A stretch of DNA of 64,000 nucleotides, taken from the NCBI RefSeq assembly GCF_039595395.1, contig NZ_JBCNLP010000001.1:806001-870000 (forward strand). The letters are read 5' to 3'. Made by a program: the position numbers and the translations under genes. Numbering within the stretch: the first letter of the stretch is position 1; each line of letters opens with the position of its first letter. A model generated the notes under the pieces. That model saw only the letters and a list, made by a program, of their open reading frames with translations. It was not told the DNA's origin and made no database searches. The DNA comes from Novosphingobium sp. GTDB taxonomy: Bacteria; Pseudomonadota; Alphaproteobacteria; Sphingomonadales; Sphingomonadaceae. Positions 36,501 to 42,970 of the stretch are shown piece by piece.

Positions 36501-37863
36501 GGCGCGCATCGACCAGTTGGGCGGCGATGGCGGGCTGGAAACAAGGCTGTCGCATGGGCGGCTGGTGGGCCAGATGCGCTATGGCGGGCCCGCCGATGCG
36601 CTGTGGCGGCTGATGGCGCTCGACGCTTTCGACCTCACCGGGCCGATCGACATTGCCGCCGACATCGACGGCAGCCTCTATGATCCGCATATTCGCGGCT
36701 CGCTGGCGGGCAACAATCTGCGCCTGCAAAGCGCGGTGACCGGCACCGATATCCGCCAGATCGTCGCGCGCGGCAGCTTTTCCGGCTCGCGCCTGACGCT
36801 GACCAACCTCTCGGGCCAGACCGCCAATGGCGGCAGCGTGGTCGGCAGCGGGGCGGTCGATTTCGCCTCCATGGGGCCGGTGGCGGGCGGGGGGAATCGC
36901 GGCGTGTCGCTCGACCTCAAGCTGGCGGGGAACAAGGCGCAGTTCATCAACCGCACCGATCTGGCGCTGGTCGCCACGGGCCCCTTGCGCATCATGTCCG
37001 ACGGGCTGAGCGGGACGCTGGCCGGGCGGCTCGCCATCGATGGCGCGCGCTGGCGGCTGGGGCAGGCCGCCGCCGCCGCGGGCCTGCCGCAGATCACCAC
37101 CAAGGAGGTCAATCGCCGCGCTGACGTCGCCCCCGACACCAGCCGGGACATGCCCTGGCGCCTGCTGGTCGATGCCGAGGGGCCGGGCAACATCCGCCTC
37201 GTCGGCATGGGGCTCGACAGCCGCTGGGGCGCGAAGATCCGCCTGCGCGGCACGCTGGACAACCCGGCCATCGCGGGCGAGGCGCGGATGGTGGAGGGCA
37301 TCTATGAGTTCGCGGGCAAGCGTTTCGACCTGACGCGCGGGCTGATTACCTTCGACGGCTCGGCCCCGCCCGACCCACGGCTGGACATGATGGCCAGCTC
37401 CTCGGTTTCGGGCATCACCGCCAGCGTGAATGTGCGCGGGACGGCAAACCATCCCGATATCGTCTTCTCCTCGATTCCCGCGCTGCCTGAGGAGGAGGTG
37501 CTCTCGCGCCTGCTGTTCGGCAATTCGATCACGCAGATCTCCGCGCCCGAGGCGGTGCAATTGGGGGCGGCGCTGGCGGCCTTGCACGGCGGGGGCGGGG
37601 TGGACCCGATCAACAAGCTGCGCCGGGCGATCGGGCTGGACCGGCTGCGGATCGTCTCGGCGGATGTGACCACGGGGCAGCAGACCGGCGTGGCGGCGGG
37701 CAAGTATCTGACGCATCACGTCTATGCCGAGCTGGTGTCGGACGGGAAGGGCTACTCCGCGACCAATCTGGAGTTCCGTTTGACGAACTGGCTGGCACTG
37801 TTGGGGAGTGCTTCGACCATCGGGCGGCAGAGTGTGAATGCTCGGGCGAGTAAGGATTATTAA
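33586..37863 (+). CDS. tamB: Translocation and assembly module protein TamB
   Basis: The product is 1425 aa, an AsmA-like bridge protein spanning the periplasm from an inner-membrane anchor (LKYLLGLPLGFVAALGLAVLV, about residues 25-45) to TamA. It has long beta-rich repeats, and the conserved C-terminal TamB/DUF490 domain with VEGIYEFAGKRFDLTRGLI, FDGSAPPDPRLDM and ALPEEEVLSRLLFGNS. It overlaps tamA by one base, the standard operon pair. The stop lies 11 nt before repeat copy 7. Confidence 0.93.
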   Translation: MADETPEVPVEEGAPVAAPRRKWWPIPLRIWLKYLLGLPLGFVAALGLAVLVLDSSIGHRLLADLLAQITFDNGLKVEIARIEGSVYGNARLSGVVLRDPRGVFLRIPSVELDWRPLDFWKRGLDIRKLAIRRGTLSRVPHFIDTGPSNPRWPDRDLRIDTLSIERLTVAKEVLGSERRVDLRASARLSRASAYLAIKGRLGGGDRLDALVDIDKNRNRLDLALDYAAPRGGLLAALTDSTMDRSAHIRGRGTWSTWDGDLTATQGAKRIAALNLSARQGLYTLGGRLWTDPLLSVEDRALIGPEVALKVQARLDERMLTGTASAQSAKLAINAKGGADIAGRAFRHMAIEVTGRAPLQLDKDVGLKGAHLDLLLDGEAPTLAADWKLVTQGLTIDDVLIAGLAAQGKAKREGARGWRSPVELAASRIVTDDADLNAQLVRGKAAGVLTLQGKVLKGQDLEMRFAHAALRFALDRRPVEGITLTGQARLHGWPVQGIGAADATGNMKLVIPPGAPPWRLTGPVKGAVPHLNGGALSRIFGESATFSGQVEAGPHRHLVLARGTLTAPLATASFTGQRGDDGRLALTGQGRHEQYGSFTAQVQMGGKPGVATETGLAVQVHLADPYPDAGVKDVQLALHQQDEDQYSVDVQGQSALGPFSGLLALDARGQGARLSLRRMTVSQTTLSGDLALGDAGAQGDIALSGGGVSGTLKLAPRNAQANGQGVDLVLNLKNARFGQDQPLSIANGRVTANGLVLKGHTTIGVDVAAQGIGKGRLFVGKLDAHAKLTDGSGRVTASIGGRRGSRFDLNVLADVGPGKVALIAGGTFAGQRIAMPRRAIFTAQSRADGTGNGWQLAPAQVDYAGGRVVAQGSFGNGATEMKIGIADMPLSLGDVVFSDLGLGGKVSGNLAWHRAREGLPSAEGSLAIKGLTRSGLSLTSRPIDLAVVGALCEQTLEARAIASEDGQVRGRLQARIDQLGGDGGLETRLSHGRLVGQMRYGGPADALWRLMALDAFDLTGPIDIAADIDGSLYDPHIRGSLAGNNLRLQSAVTGTDIRQIVARGSFSGSRLTLTNLSGQTANGGSVVGSGAVDFASMGPVAGGGNRGVSLDLKLAGNKAQFINRTDLALVATGPLRIMSDGLSGTLAGRLAIDGARWRLGQAAAAAGLPQITTKEVNRRADVAPDTSRDMPWRLLVDAEGPGNIRLVGMGLDSRWGAKIRLRGTLDNPAIAGEARMVEGIYEFAGKRFDLTRGLITFDGSAPPDPRLDMMASSSVSGITASVNVRGTANHPDIVFSSIPALPEEEVLSRLLFGNSITQISAPEAVQLGAALAALHGGGGVDPINKLRRAIGLDRLRIVSADVTTGQQTGVAAGKYLTHHVYAELVSDGKGYSATNLEFRLTNWLALLGSASTIGRQSVNARASKDY

Positions 37864-37871
37864 GAAGGGAA

Positions 37872-38066
37872 GATGCGAGGGGGTTACCCCCTCGCGCTCC
37901 CATTATTGTCTACGTGGCGCTTTGGGTTCGGCCCTGGAGCAAGGTCGCGGCGCCGCAGGCTTTAAGGCCGCTGCGCGGCGGGTCCTTTATGCGCGAGGGT
38001 GGTTTTAAAACTGTCGTTTCGTCGGAAGACGTCATGGGGGTGCAGGGGGTGTAACACCCCCTGCTT
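37872..38066. repeat. Intergenic repeat copy 7, rearranged variant
   Basis: The left hairpin is 37875-37895 as in other copies, with GGCGCCGCAGGC near 37949. The right half differs: GTCGGAAGACGTCATGGGGG followed by the hairpin 38042-38064 is the left-end motif in reverse complement. This copy therefore looks like two left ends facing each other. It is 195 bp, shorter than the others, and lies between the convergent tamB and endolysin genes. Confidence 0.8.
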
Positions 38067-38072
38067 TATCCC

Positions 38073-38567
38073 TTATTCCTTCTGCCCATACAACGCAGCC
38101 TCAGCCGCCCGCCGCTTGGTCAAACCGGACATCACCTGCCCTGCAGCCCGGTTCCATCGCCCGAACTGCGCCTGAGCCGCAGCATGATCCCCGGCGATAT
38201 GCTTCGCCAGCAGCGTCGAGCCGGCCAGATTGCGGATGCCGATGTTGTAGCCCAGCGTCACCAGCGCATCGAACTGGTTCTGCCCTGTGGCGGCATGGCC
38301 CAGCAGTCCGTCGATGCGTGTGGCGAAACCGGAGGCGTCACGCAGGAGGCGGGCGTCGCATTGCGCCTGGGTCCAGATGGTGGTGGGGGTGATGTCCGGT
38401 CCGGTCGAGCCCCAGCCGATGGTCCAGGGCGCGCCGCCGCTGGCCGGGTCGGGATAGGCGGCGAAGGTGCCGTCGGGGCGGCGGCGGGCGCAGCCTTCGA
38501 AGCGCTTGATCAGGGCAAGGCCCGCAGCGCCAAGCGTGCGGGCCGAAGAAGTGGGGTACGAAGCCAT
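38073..38567 (-). CDS. Phage-type lysozyme / endolysin (GH24)
   Basis: The product is 164 aa and hydrolyses the glycan strand of peptidoglycan. The N-terminal LALIKRFEGCARR carries the catalytic Glu; APWTIGWGSTGPDITPTTIW contains the conserved GxG/T region; LVTLGYNIG and TLLAKHIAGDHAAAQAQF follow. No signal peptide is visible, so export would need a holin, and no holin or other phage gene is adjacent. The ATG has GGGAG 6 nt upstream. It may be a domesticated phage gene or a gene-transfer-agent relic. Confidence 0.85.
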   Translation of the reverse strand: MASYPTSSARTLGAAGLALIKRFEGCARRRPDGTFAAYPDPASGGAPWTIGWGSTGPDITPTTIWTQAQCDARLLRDASGFATRIDGLLGHAATGQNQFDALVTLGYNIGIRNLAGSTLLAKHIAGDHAAAQAQFGRWNRAAGQVMSGLTKRRAAEAALYGQKE

Positions 38568-38611
38568 GGGGTGTCTCCCTGAGGGATGGGGAGAGCACCA
38601 TCTATCGCAGG

Positions 38612-38637
38612 ACGCGGGGCGTAGGACAGCCCCGCGT
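38612..38637 (-). terminator. Hairpin between the small membrane gene and the endolysin
   Basis: A perfect 9-bp inverted repeat ACGCGGGGC / GCCCCGCGT with an 8-nt loop, 8 nt past the stop of the 52-residue gene on the minus strand. There is no U-run; the terminator role is inferred. Confidence 0.45.
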
Positions 38638-38645
38638 GCGATGCG

Positions 38646-38804
38646 TCAGGCTGAGGCGTCGCGCTTGTTGCCGGTGAAGAGGTGGATCACGAAGGACGCC
38701 ACCGCGAAAAGCAGCAGCAGGTGAATAAGAGCGCTGGAGACGTGCAGCACCACGAAGGAGATCAGCCACGCCAGGACGAGGATACCGAAAAGACCGAGAA
38801 ACAT
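38646..38804 (-). CDS. Lmo0937-family small membrane protein
   Basis: The 52-residue product begins MFLGLFGILVLAWLISFVV and continues with a second hydrophobic helix ending in FVIHLFTGNKRDASA. Length, two-helix pattern and the VIHLFTG ending match the small Lmo0937/DUF5670 family of unknown function. A strong ribosome site AGGAG lies 9 nt upstream of the ATG, which supports expression. It sits alone between glnA and the endolysin gene. Confidence 0.75.
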   Translation of the reverse strand: MFLGLFGILVLAWLISFVVLHVSSALIHLLLLFAVASFVIHLFTGNKRDASA

Positions 38805-38910
38805 GAGCGTGCTCCTGTTTGAAACCTGTGAGATCAGGAATGCGCAGGGGCGGTGAATGTTTCACGCATGTGTTTCGCGGCATGTTTGGCGGGAACGGCG
38901 GGCACAGAAA

Positions 38911-38941
38911 AGCCCGGCGGAAGCATGGCTCCCACCGGGCT
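38911..38941. other. Hairpin in the glnA to Lmo0937-family intergenic region
   Basis: AGCCCGGCGG and CCACCGGGCT pair around a central loop. It lies between the glnA terminator and the start of the 52-residue gene, so on the minus strand it would be in that gene's promoter or leader. Its role is unknown. Confidence 0.3.
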
Positions 38942-38961
38942 GATCCTGCAGCGATGAGGCA

Positions 38962-38985
38962 CCGGGCGGCGCGAAGGCCGCCCGG
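38962..38985 (-). terminator. Probable glnA terminator
   Basis: Perfect 9-bp arms CCGGGCGGC / GCCGCCCGG with a 6-nt loop, 9 nt beyond the glnA stop codon in the direction of transcription. Confidence 0.55.
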
Positions 38986-38994
38986 CACGTTTCA

Positions 38995-40404
38995 TCAGGC
39001 GCTGTAGTACATGTCGAATTCGACGGCCGAAGGGGTCGTTTCCCAACGGAACACTTCGGGCCACTTCAGTTCGATGTAGGACTCGATCTGGTCCTTGGTG
39101 AACACGCCGCCTTCCAGCAGGAAGTCGTGGTCGGCGTTCAGGGCGTCGAGAGCCTCACGCAGCGAACCGCAGACGGTGGGAACCTCGGCCAGCTCCTCGG
39201 GGGGCAGGTCGTACAGGTTCTTGTCCATGGCGTCGCCGGGGTGGATCTTGTTCTTGATGCCGTCCAGACCGGCCATCAGCAGAGCCGAGTAGCACAGGTA
39301 GGGGTTGGCCATCGCGTCGGGGAAGCGGAATTCCACGCGCTTGGCCTTGGTGCCGGCACCGTAAGGGATGCGGCACGAGGCCGAACGGTTGCGGGCCGAA
39401 TAGGCCAGCAGCACGGGGGCTTCATAACCCGGCACCAGACGCTTGTAGCTGTTGGTGGTGGGGTTGGTGAAGGCGTTCAGGGCCTTGGCGTGCTTGATGA
39501 CGCCGCCGATGAAGTACAGGCACATGTCCGACAGACCGGCATAGCCGTTGCCGGCGAACAGCGGGTTGCCCTTGTCCCAGATCGAGATGTGGGTGTGCAT
39601 GCCGCTGCCGTTGTCGGCCTTGATGGGCTTGGGCATGAAGGTGGCCGTCTTGCCATAGGCATGGGCAACCTGATGCACGACATACTTGTAGACCTGCATG
39701 CGGTCGGCGGTCTGCGTCAGCGTGCCGAAGGTCAGACCCAGCTCGTGCTGAGCCGAGGCCACTTCGTGGTGGTGCTTGTCGCAGGGCAGGCCCATGGCCA
39801 GCATGGTCGAGACCATTTCGCCGCGGATGTCGACCAGGCTGTCGACGGGGGCGACGGGGAAATAGCCGCCCTTGGCGCGCGGACGGTGCGCCATGTTGCC
39901 GCCTTCATAGGCCTTGTTCGAGTTGGTGGGCAGCTCGATGTCGTCCAGCGAGAAGCCGTTGCCGTTGTAGCCGTCGTAGAAGCGCACGTCGTCGAAGACG
40001 AAGAATTCGGCCTCGGGGCCGACATAGACGGTGTCGCCGATGCCGGTGGTCTGCACGAAGGCTTCGGCGCGCTTGGCGGTCGAGCGGGGATCGCGGGCGT
40101 AGAGCTCACCGGTCGAGGGCTCGACGATGTCGCAGACCACGATCAGCATCGGGGTGGCCGAGAAGGGATCGACATAGACCGCGTTGAGGTCGGGCTTGAG
40201 GATCATGTCCGACTCGTTGATGGCCTTCCAGCCCTCGATCGACGAACCGTCGAACATCAGGCCATCTTCCAGCTCGTCCTCACCCAGGACCGAGGCGACC
40301 ATGGTCAGGTGCTGCCACTTGCCCTTGGGGTCGGTGAAGCGAAGATCGACCCACTCGATTTCCTCATCCTTGATCTGCTGAAGGATGTCCGATGCAGTAG
40401 CCAT
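38995..40404 (-). CDS. glnA: Glutamine synthetase, type I
   Basis: Makes glutamine from glutamate, ammonia and ATP; dodecamer in the cytosol. The product is 469 aa, the standard length. The motifs are MFDGSSIEGWKAINESDM near residue 50, the metal-site NGSGMHTHISIWDKG, and the adenylylation site in NLYDLPPEELAEV (Tyr near 399), which shows that it is the adenylylation-controlled GSI-beta type. It follows glnB on the same strand with a 156-nt gap; the pair is the usual proteobacterial nitrogen-control operon. Confidence 0.97.
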   Translation of the reverse strand: MATASDILQQIKDEEIEWVDLRFTDPKGKWQHLTMVASVLGEDELEDGLMFDGSSIEGWKAINESDMILKPDLNAVYVDPFSATPMLIVVCDIVEPSTGELYARDPRSTAKRAEAFVQTTGIGDTVYVGPEAEFFVFDDVRFYDGYNGNGFSLDDIELPTNSNKAYEGGNMAHRPRAKGGYFPVAPVDSLVDIRGEMVSTMLAMGLPCDKHHHEVASAQHELGLTFGTLTQTADRMQVYKYVVHQVAHAYGKTATFMPKPIKADNGSGMHTHISIWDKGNPLFAGNGYAGLSDMCLYFIGGVIKHAKALNAFTNPTTNSYKRLVPGYEAPVLLAYSARNRSASCRIPYGAGTKAKRVEFRFPDAMANPYLCYSALLMAGLDGIKNKIHPGDAMDKNLYDLPPEELAEVPTVCGSLREALDALNADHDFLLEGGVFTKDQIESYIELKWPEVFRWETTPSAVEFDMYYSA

Positions 40405-40560
40405 TACCGTTGTTCTCCGAAGATGATCCGCCGGCGCAGGGCTCGGCGGATGAAGGGGTAATCATAGTGCGTGGCGCATCAGCCCGGACCCCAGGACGGG
40501 TTGCTGCGCCGGGAGAGCCGACCCCGCGCCCCCTAGCCGGGCGCGGAGGCGGCGAAACCG

Positions 40561-40899
40561 TTAGATGGCGGCGTCGTCGCGCTCACCGGTGCGGATGCGC
40601 AGGGCGCTGTCCACGGTCATGACGAAGATCTTGCCGTCGCCGATGCGGCCGGTCTGCGCGGCGCCCGCGATGGCTTCGACCACGCGTTCGGCCAGCGCGT
40701 CGGCCACGACGACTTCCAGCTTCACCTTGGGCAGGAAGTCCACGACATATTCGGCGCCGCGATACAGCTCGGTGTGGCCCTTCTGGCGGCCAAAGCCCTT
40801 GGCCTCGGTCACGGTGATGCCCGAAACGCCGACCTCGTGAAGCGCTTCCTTCACTTCGTCGAGCTTGAAGGGCTTGATGATCGCCTCGATCTTTTTCAC
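40561..40899 (-). CDS. glnB: Nitrogen regulatory protein PII
   Basis: Trimeric signal protein that reports nitrogen and energy state to the GlnE/NtrB systems. The product is 112 aa from a GTG start. The T-loop contains the uridylylation tyrosine in GHTELYRGAEYVVDF (Tyr51), and the family signature GKIFVMTVDSALRIRTGE is complete. It lies directly upstream of glnA. A sigma-54-like promoter lies about 165 nt upstream. Confidence 0.96.
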   Translation of the reverse strand: MKKIEAIIKPFKLDEVKEALHEVGVSGITVTEAKGFGRQKGHTELYRGAEYVVDFLPKVKLEVVVADALAERVVEAIAGAAQTGRIGDGKIFVMTVDSALRIRTGERDDAAI

Positions 40900-41062
40900 G
40901 CCTGAAACATCCTTTGTTCAGCACAGCGACAGCAGGGCATCGGCCCCGCCGCCTCTCCGCATGGGTAGCGACCCTTACCCGGTTCGCATTTCCGGGCTCG
41001 GGCGAGAGGACGGAAGTCCGCGCCTCTCTTCACCCTGGCACCTGATATGTCGGTAACGATCT

Positions 41063-41078
41063 ATCAAGTTTCGTGCCA
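41063..41078 (-). promoter_or_regulatory. Sigma-54-type promoter upstream of glnB
   Basis: Read on the minus strand, the sequence is TGGCACGAAACTTGAT. TGGCACG and TTG have the exact spacing of the RpoN consensus TGGCACG-N4-TTGC; the last consensus base is A here in place of C. It fits NtrC/RpoN control of glnBA under nitrogen limitation. The leader would be about 150 nt. Confidence 0.5.
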
Positions 41079-41301
41079 AGGCCGGTAACAAATGGATAGG
41101 GCAAAGCGGCGCTGAGGAAAACCGGATAATCGGGCTTTATCGCCCCTTCATCGCGAATTGCTGGGGATGGTGGGGCCGGGGGGTGACACTGTTTGGGCAG
41201 GTCTGTTCAAATTTCGGGCAGGGTGTGCCGCAAATTTGTGCATGGCCGCTTTTTGGGCGTCATGAGGGGGTGAACACATGCCTTATTGCACCTTCCGCAT
41301 G

Positions 41302-41331
41302 CAAAAGGCCGGCGAATCACTTCGCCGGCCC
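41302..41331 (-). terminator. Rho-independent terminator downstream of argC
   Basis: Perfect 10-bp arms GGCCGGCGAA / TTCGCCGGCC (41307-41316 and 41321-41330) with a 4-nt loop. On the minus strand the stem is followed by TTTT. It ends the argC transcript before the glnB promoter. Confidence 0.6.
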
Positions 41332-41373
41332 CTTATGATGCATGAAGATGGTAAATCCGGTTACATCGGTCTG

Positions 41374-41505
41374 GAAATCCGGCGAGGCCGGATTTCACGG
41401 CACCAGCCCTCTCCCCCGCCCGGCCACCCAACGGCAGTATCATATGGGTGGCCGGGCGGGGGAGAGGGCTGGTGCCGCACTGGCCATGTGCGGCAGCACA
41501 TGGCC
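41374..41505. repeat. Palindrome family B, copy 1 (three hairpins)
   Basis: The core is a perfect inverted repeat with 33-bp arms (41398-41430 and 41445-41477) and a 14-nt loop starting ACGGCAGTATCA. It is flanked by a hairpin GAAATCCGGC/GCCGGATTTC at 41374-41396 and one GGCCATGTGC/GCACATGGCC at 41482-41505, which ends 5 nt from the argC stop. The core recurs at 42851-42924. Confidence 0.85.
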
Positions 41506-41510
41506 CAAAC

Positions 41511-42437
41511 TTACAGCGCCAGACCGGCGCCCTCATCCAGACCGGCCATCAGGTTCAGGCTCTGCACGGCGGCACCGCTGGCACCCTTGCCCAGATTGTC
41601 GAGCACGGCGACCAGACGCGCCTGCGAACCCTCCATGCCGCCGAAGACGAACAGCTCCAGCTTGTCGCTGGGCGCGGTCGAGCGGCGCAGCAGCAGTTCG
41701 GCGGGCGTGTCATCGGTGTTGACCGACACAACCGGGCTGCCGGCATAGAAATCGACCAGCGCGGCGCGCAAGGCCTCGGGCGAGCCCGCGCCCTGCATCG
41801 CGTAGAGCGGCAAAGGCACCTCGACCACCATGCCGCGATGCGCCGGGATCACGCTGGGCGCGAACACAGGCGGATGCACCAGCCCGGCATAGCGCGTCAT
41901 CTCGGGCACATGCTTGTGGCCCAGCGCCAGACCATAGGTGCGGAAGGCAATGTCGGTGTCGTCTTCGAAGCGCTCGATCAGCCCCTTGCCGCCGCCCGAA
42001 TAGCCCGAAACCGCATTGACGGTGTAGGGGAAGTCGGCGGGCAGCAGACCGGCGCGCACCAGCGGCGCGATCAGAGCGATAAAGCCCGTGGGATAGCAGC
42101 CGGGATTGGCGACGCGGGTGGCATTGGCCACGGCCTCGCGCCCGACGATCTCTGGGAAGCCATAGGTCCAGCCAGCGGCCACGCGATGCGCGGTGGAGGC
42201 ATCGATGATCCGCACCTTGCTGCCTTCCGCCATGGCGACGGCCTCGATCGCGGCATCGTCATGCAGGCAGAGCACCGCGAAATCGGCGGCATGCAGCGCG
42301 TCCTTGCGGGCTGCGGAATCCTTGCGTCGTGCATCATCGAGGATGATCAGCGAAAACTCGCTGCGTCCGCCCAGCCGGTCGGCGATTTCCAGGCCAGTGG
42401 TGCCGGCGGCACCGTCGATGAAAACAGTCTGCGTCAC
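41511..42437 (-). CDS. argC: N-acetyl-gamma-glutamyl-phosphate reductase, type 2
   Basis: Third step of arginine biosynthesis, reducing N-acetylglutamyl phosphate with NADPH. The product is 308 aa, the short type-2 form. It starts VFIDGAAGTTGLEIADRLGG, has the catalytic Cys in VANPGCYPTGFIAL, and YSGGGKGLIERFED. It overlaps the upstream SH3 gene by 4 nt, so the two are coupled. Confidence 0.94.
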   Translation of the reverse strand: MTQTVFIDGAAGTTGLEIADRLGGRSEFSLIILDDARRKDSAARKDALHAADFAVLCLHDDAAIEAVAMAEGSKVRIIDASTAHRVAAGWTYGFPEIVGREAVANATRVANPGCYPTGFIALIAPLVRAGLLPADFPYTVNAVSGYSGGGKGLIERFEDDTDIAFRTYGLALGHKHVPEMTRYAGLVHPPVFAPSVIPAHRGMVVEVPLPLYAMQGAGSPEALRAALVDFYAGSPVVSVNTDDTPAELLLRRSTAPSDKLELFVFGGMEGSQARLVAVLDNLGKGASGAAVQSLNLMAGLDEGAGLAL

Positions 42438-42814
42438 GCAAGATTCTCCAACTGGGTCAGGGCGATATAGCCCACGACGCCACCGCCTGTCACCTCACCC
42501 CAGGCATGGCCGCCCGCGATGTCGAGCACGTCGAAACCGGCGTCCGGCTCCAGCGTGGCCAGCGTCTCGCCGCCCGGTGCCTTCATCAGCGTGGCGCCTT
42601 GCGATCCGGCGCGATGCTGCACGGGGGCGACATAATGCGGCACGAAGACTTTTCCGGCCAGGCGGATATGCGCCAGATCGCCGCGCACCGGCAGGCGCGT
42701 CGCGTCGAGCTTGTCCACCGGACCCGAGAGGGCGAAGCTAGCGCCCAGATAAATGCCATCTGTCTTCATCAACACGCCTGAGCCCAACCCCGATCCGTCA
42801 AAGCGGGGGCGCAT
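42434..42814 (-). CDS. SH3-like domain protein (resembles the N-terminus of C40 peptidases)
   Basis: The product is 126 aa. The segment TRLPVRGDLAHIRLAGKVF and VPHYVAPV, then a bacterial SH3 fold with FDVLDIAGGHAWGEVTGGGV ending VGYIALTQL, looks like the N-terminal half of sphingomonad NlpC/P60 (C40) peptidases. The catalytic NlpC/P60 domain is absent: the frame stops at the argC start. It may be a stand-alone SH3 protein or the remnant of a truncated peptidase. The ATG at 42814 is used; 42769 and 42853 are alternatives. Confidence 0.65.
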   Translation of the reverse strand: MRPRFDGSGLGSGVLMKTDGIYLGASFALSGPVDKLDATRLPVRGDLAHIRLAGKVFVPHYVAPVQHRAGSQGATLMKAPGGETLATLEPDAGFDVLDIAGGHAWGEVTGGGVVGYIALTQLENLA

Positions 42815-42850
42815 AGCGGCAAGATGCGATTTTCGCAAGTTTGATGGCGG

Positions 42851-42954
42851 CATCGGCCTTCTTCCCCACCCGGTTACCCAACGGTGGTATCCTCTGGCTG
42901 GCCGGGCGGGGGAGAGGGCCGGTGCCGCAAAATCCGGCTCTTCCGCCGGATTTT
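42851..42954. repeat. Palindrome family B, copy 2
   Basis: 30-nt arms at 42851-42880 and 42895-42924 with a 14-nt loop starting ACGGTGGTATCC, clearly related to copy 1. The arms differ at seven positions, five of which would still pair as G-U in RNA. A flanking hairpin AAAATCCGGC/GCCGGATTTT (42929-42954) lies 16 nt from the leucyl aminopeptidase stop and has a T-run in the minus-strand direction, so it can act as a terminator. Confidence 0.8.
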
Positions 42955-42970
42955 CAAAGAGACTCCTACC

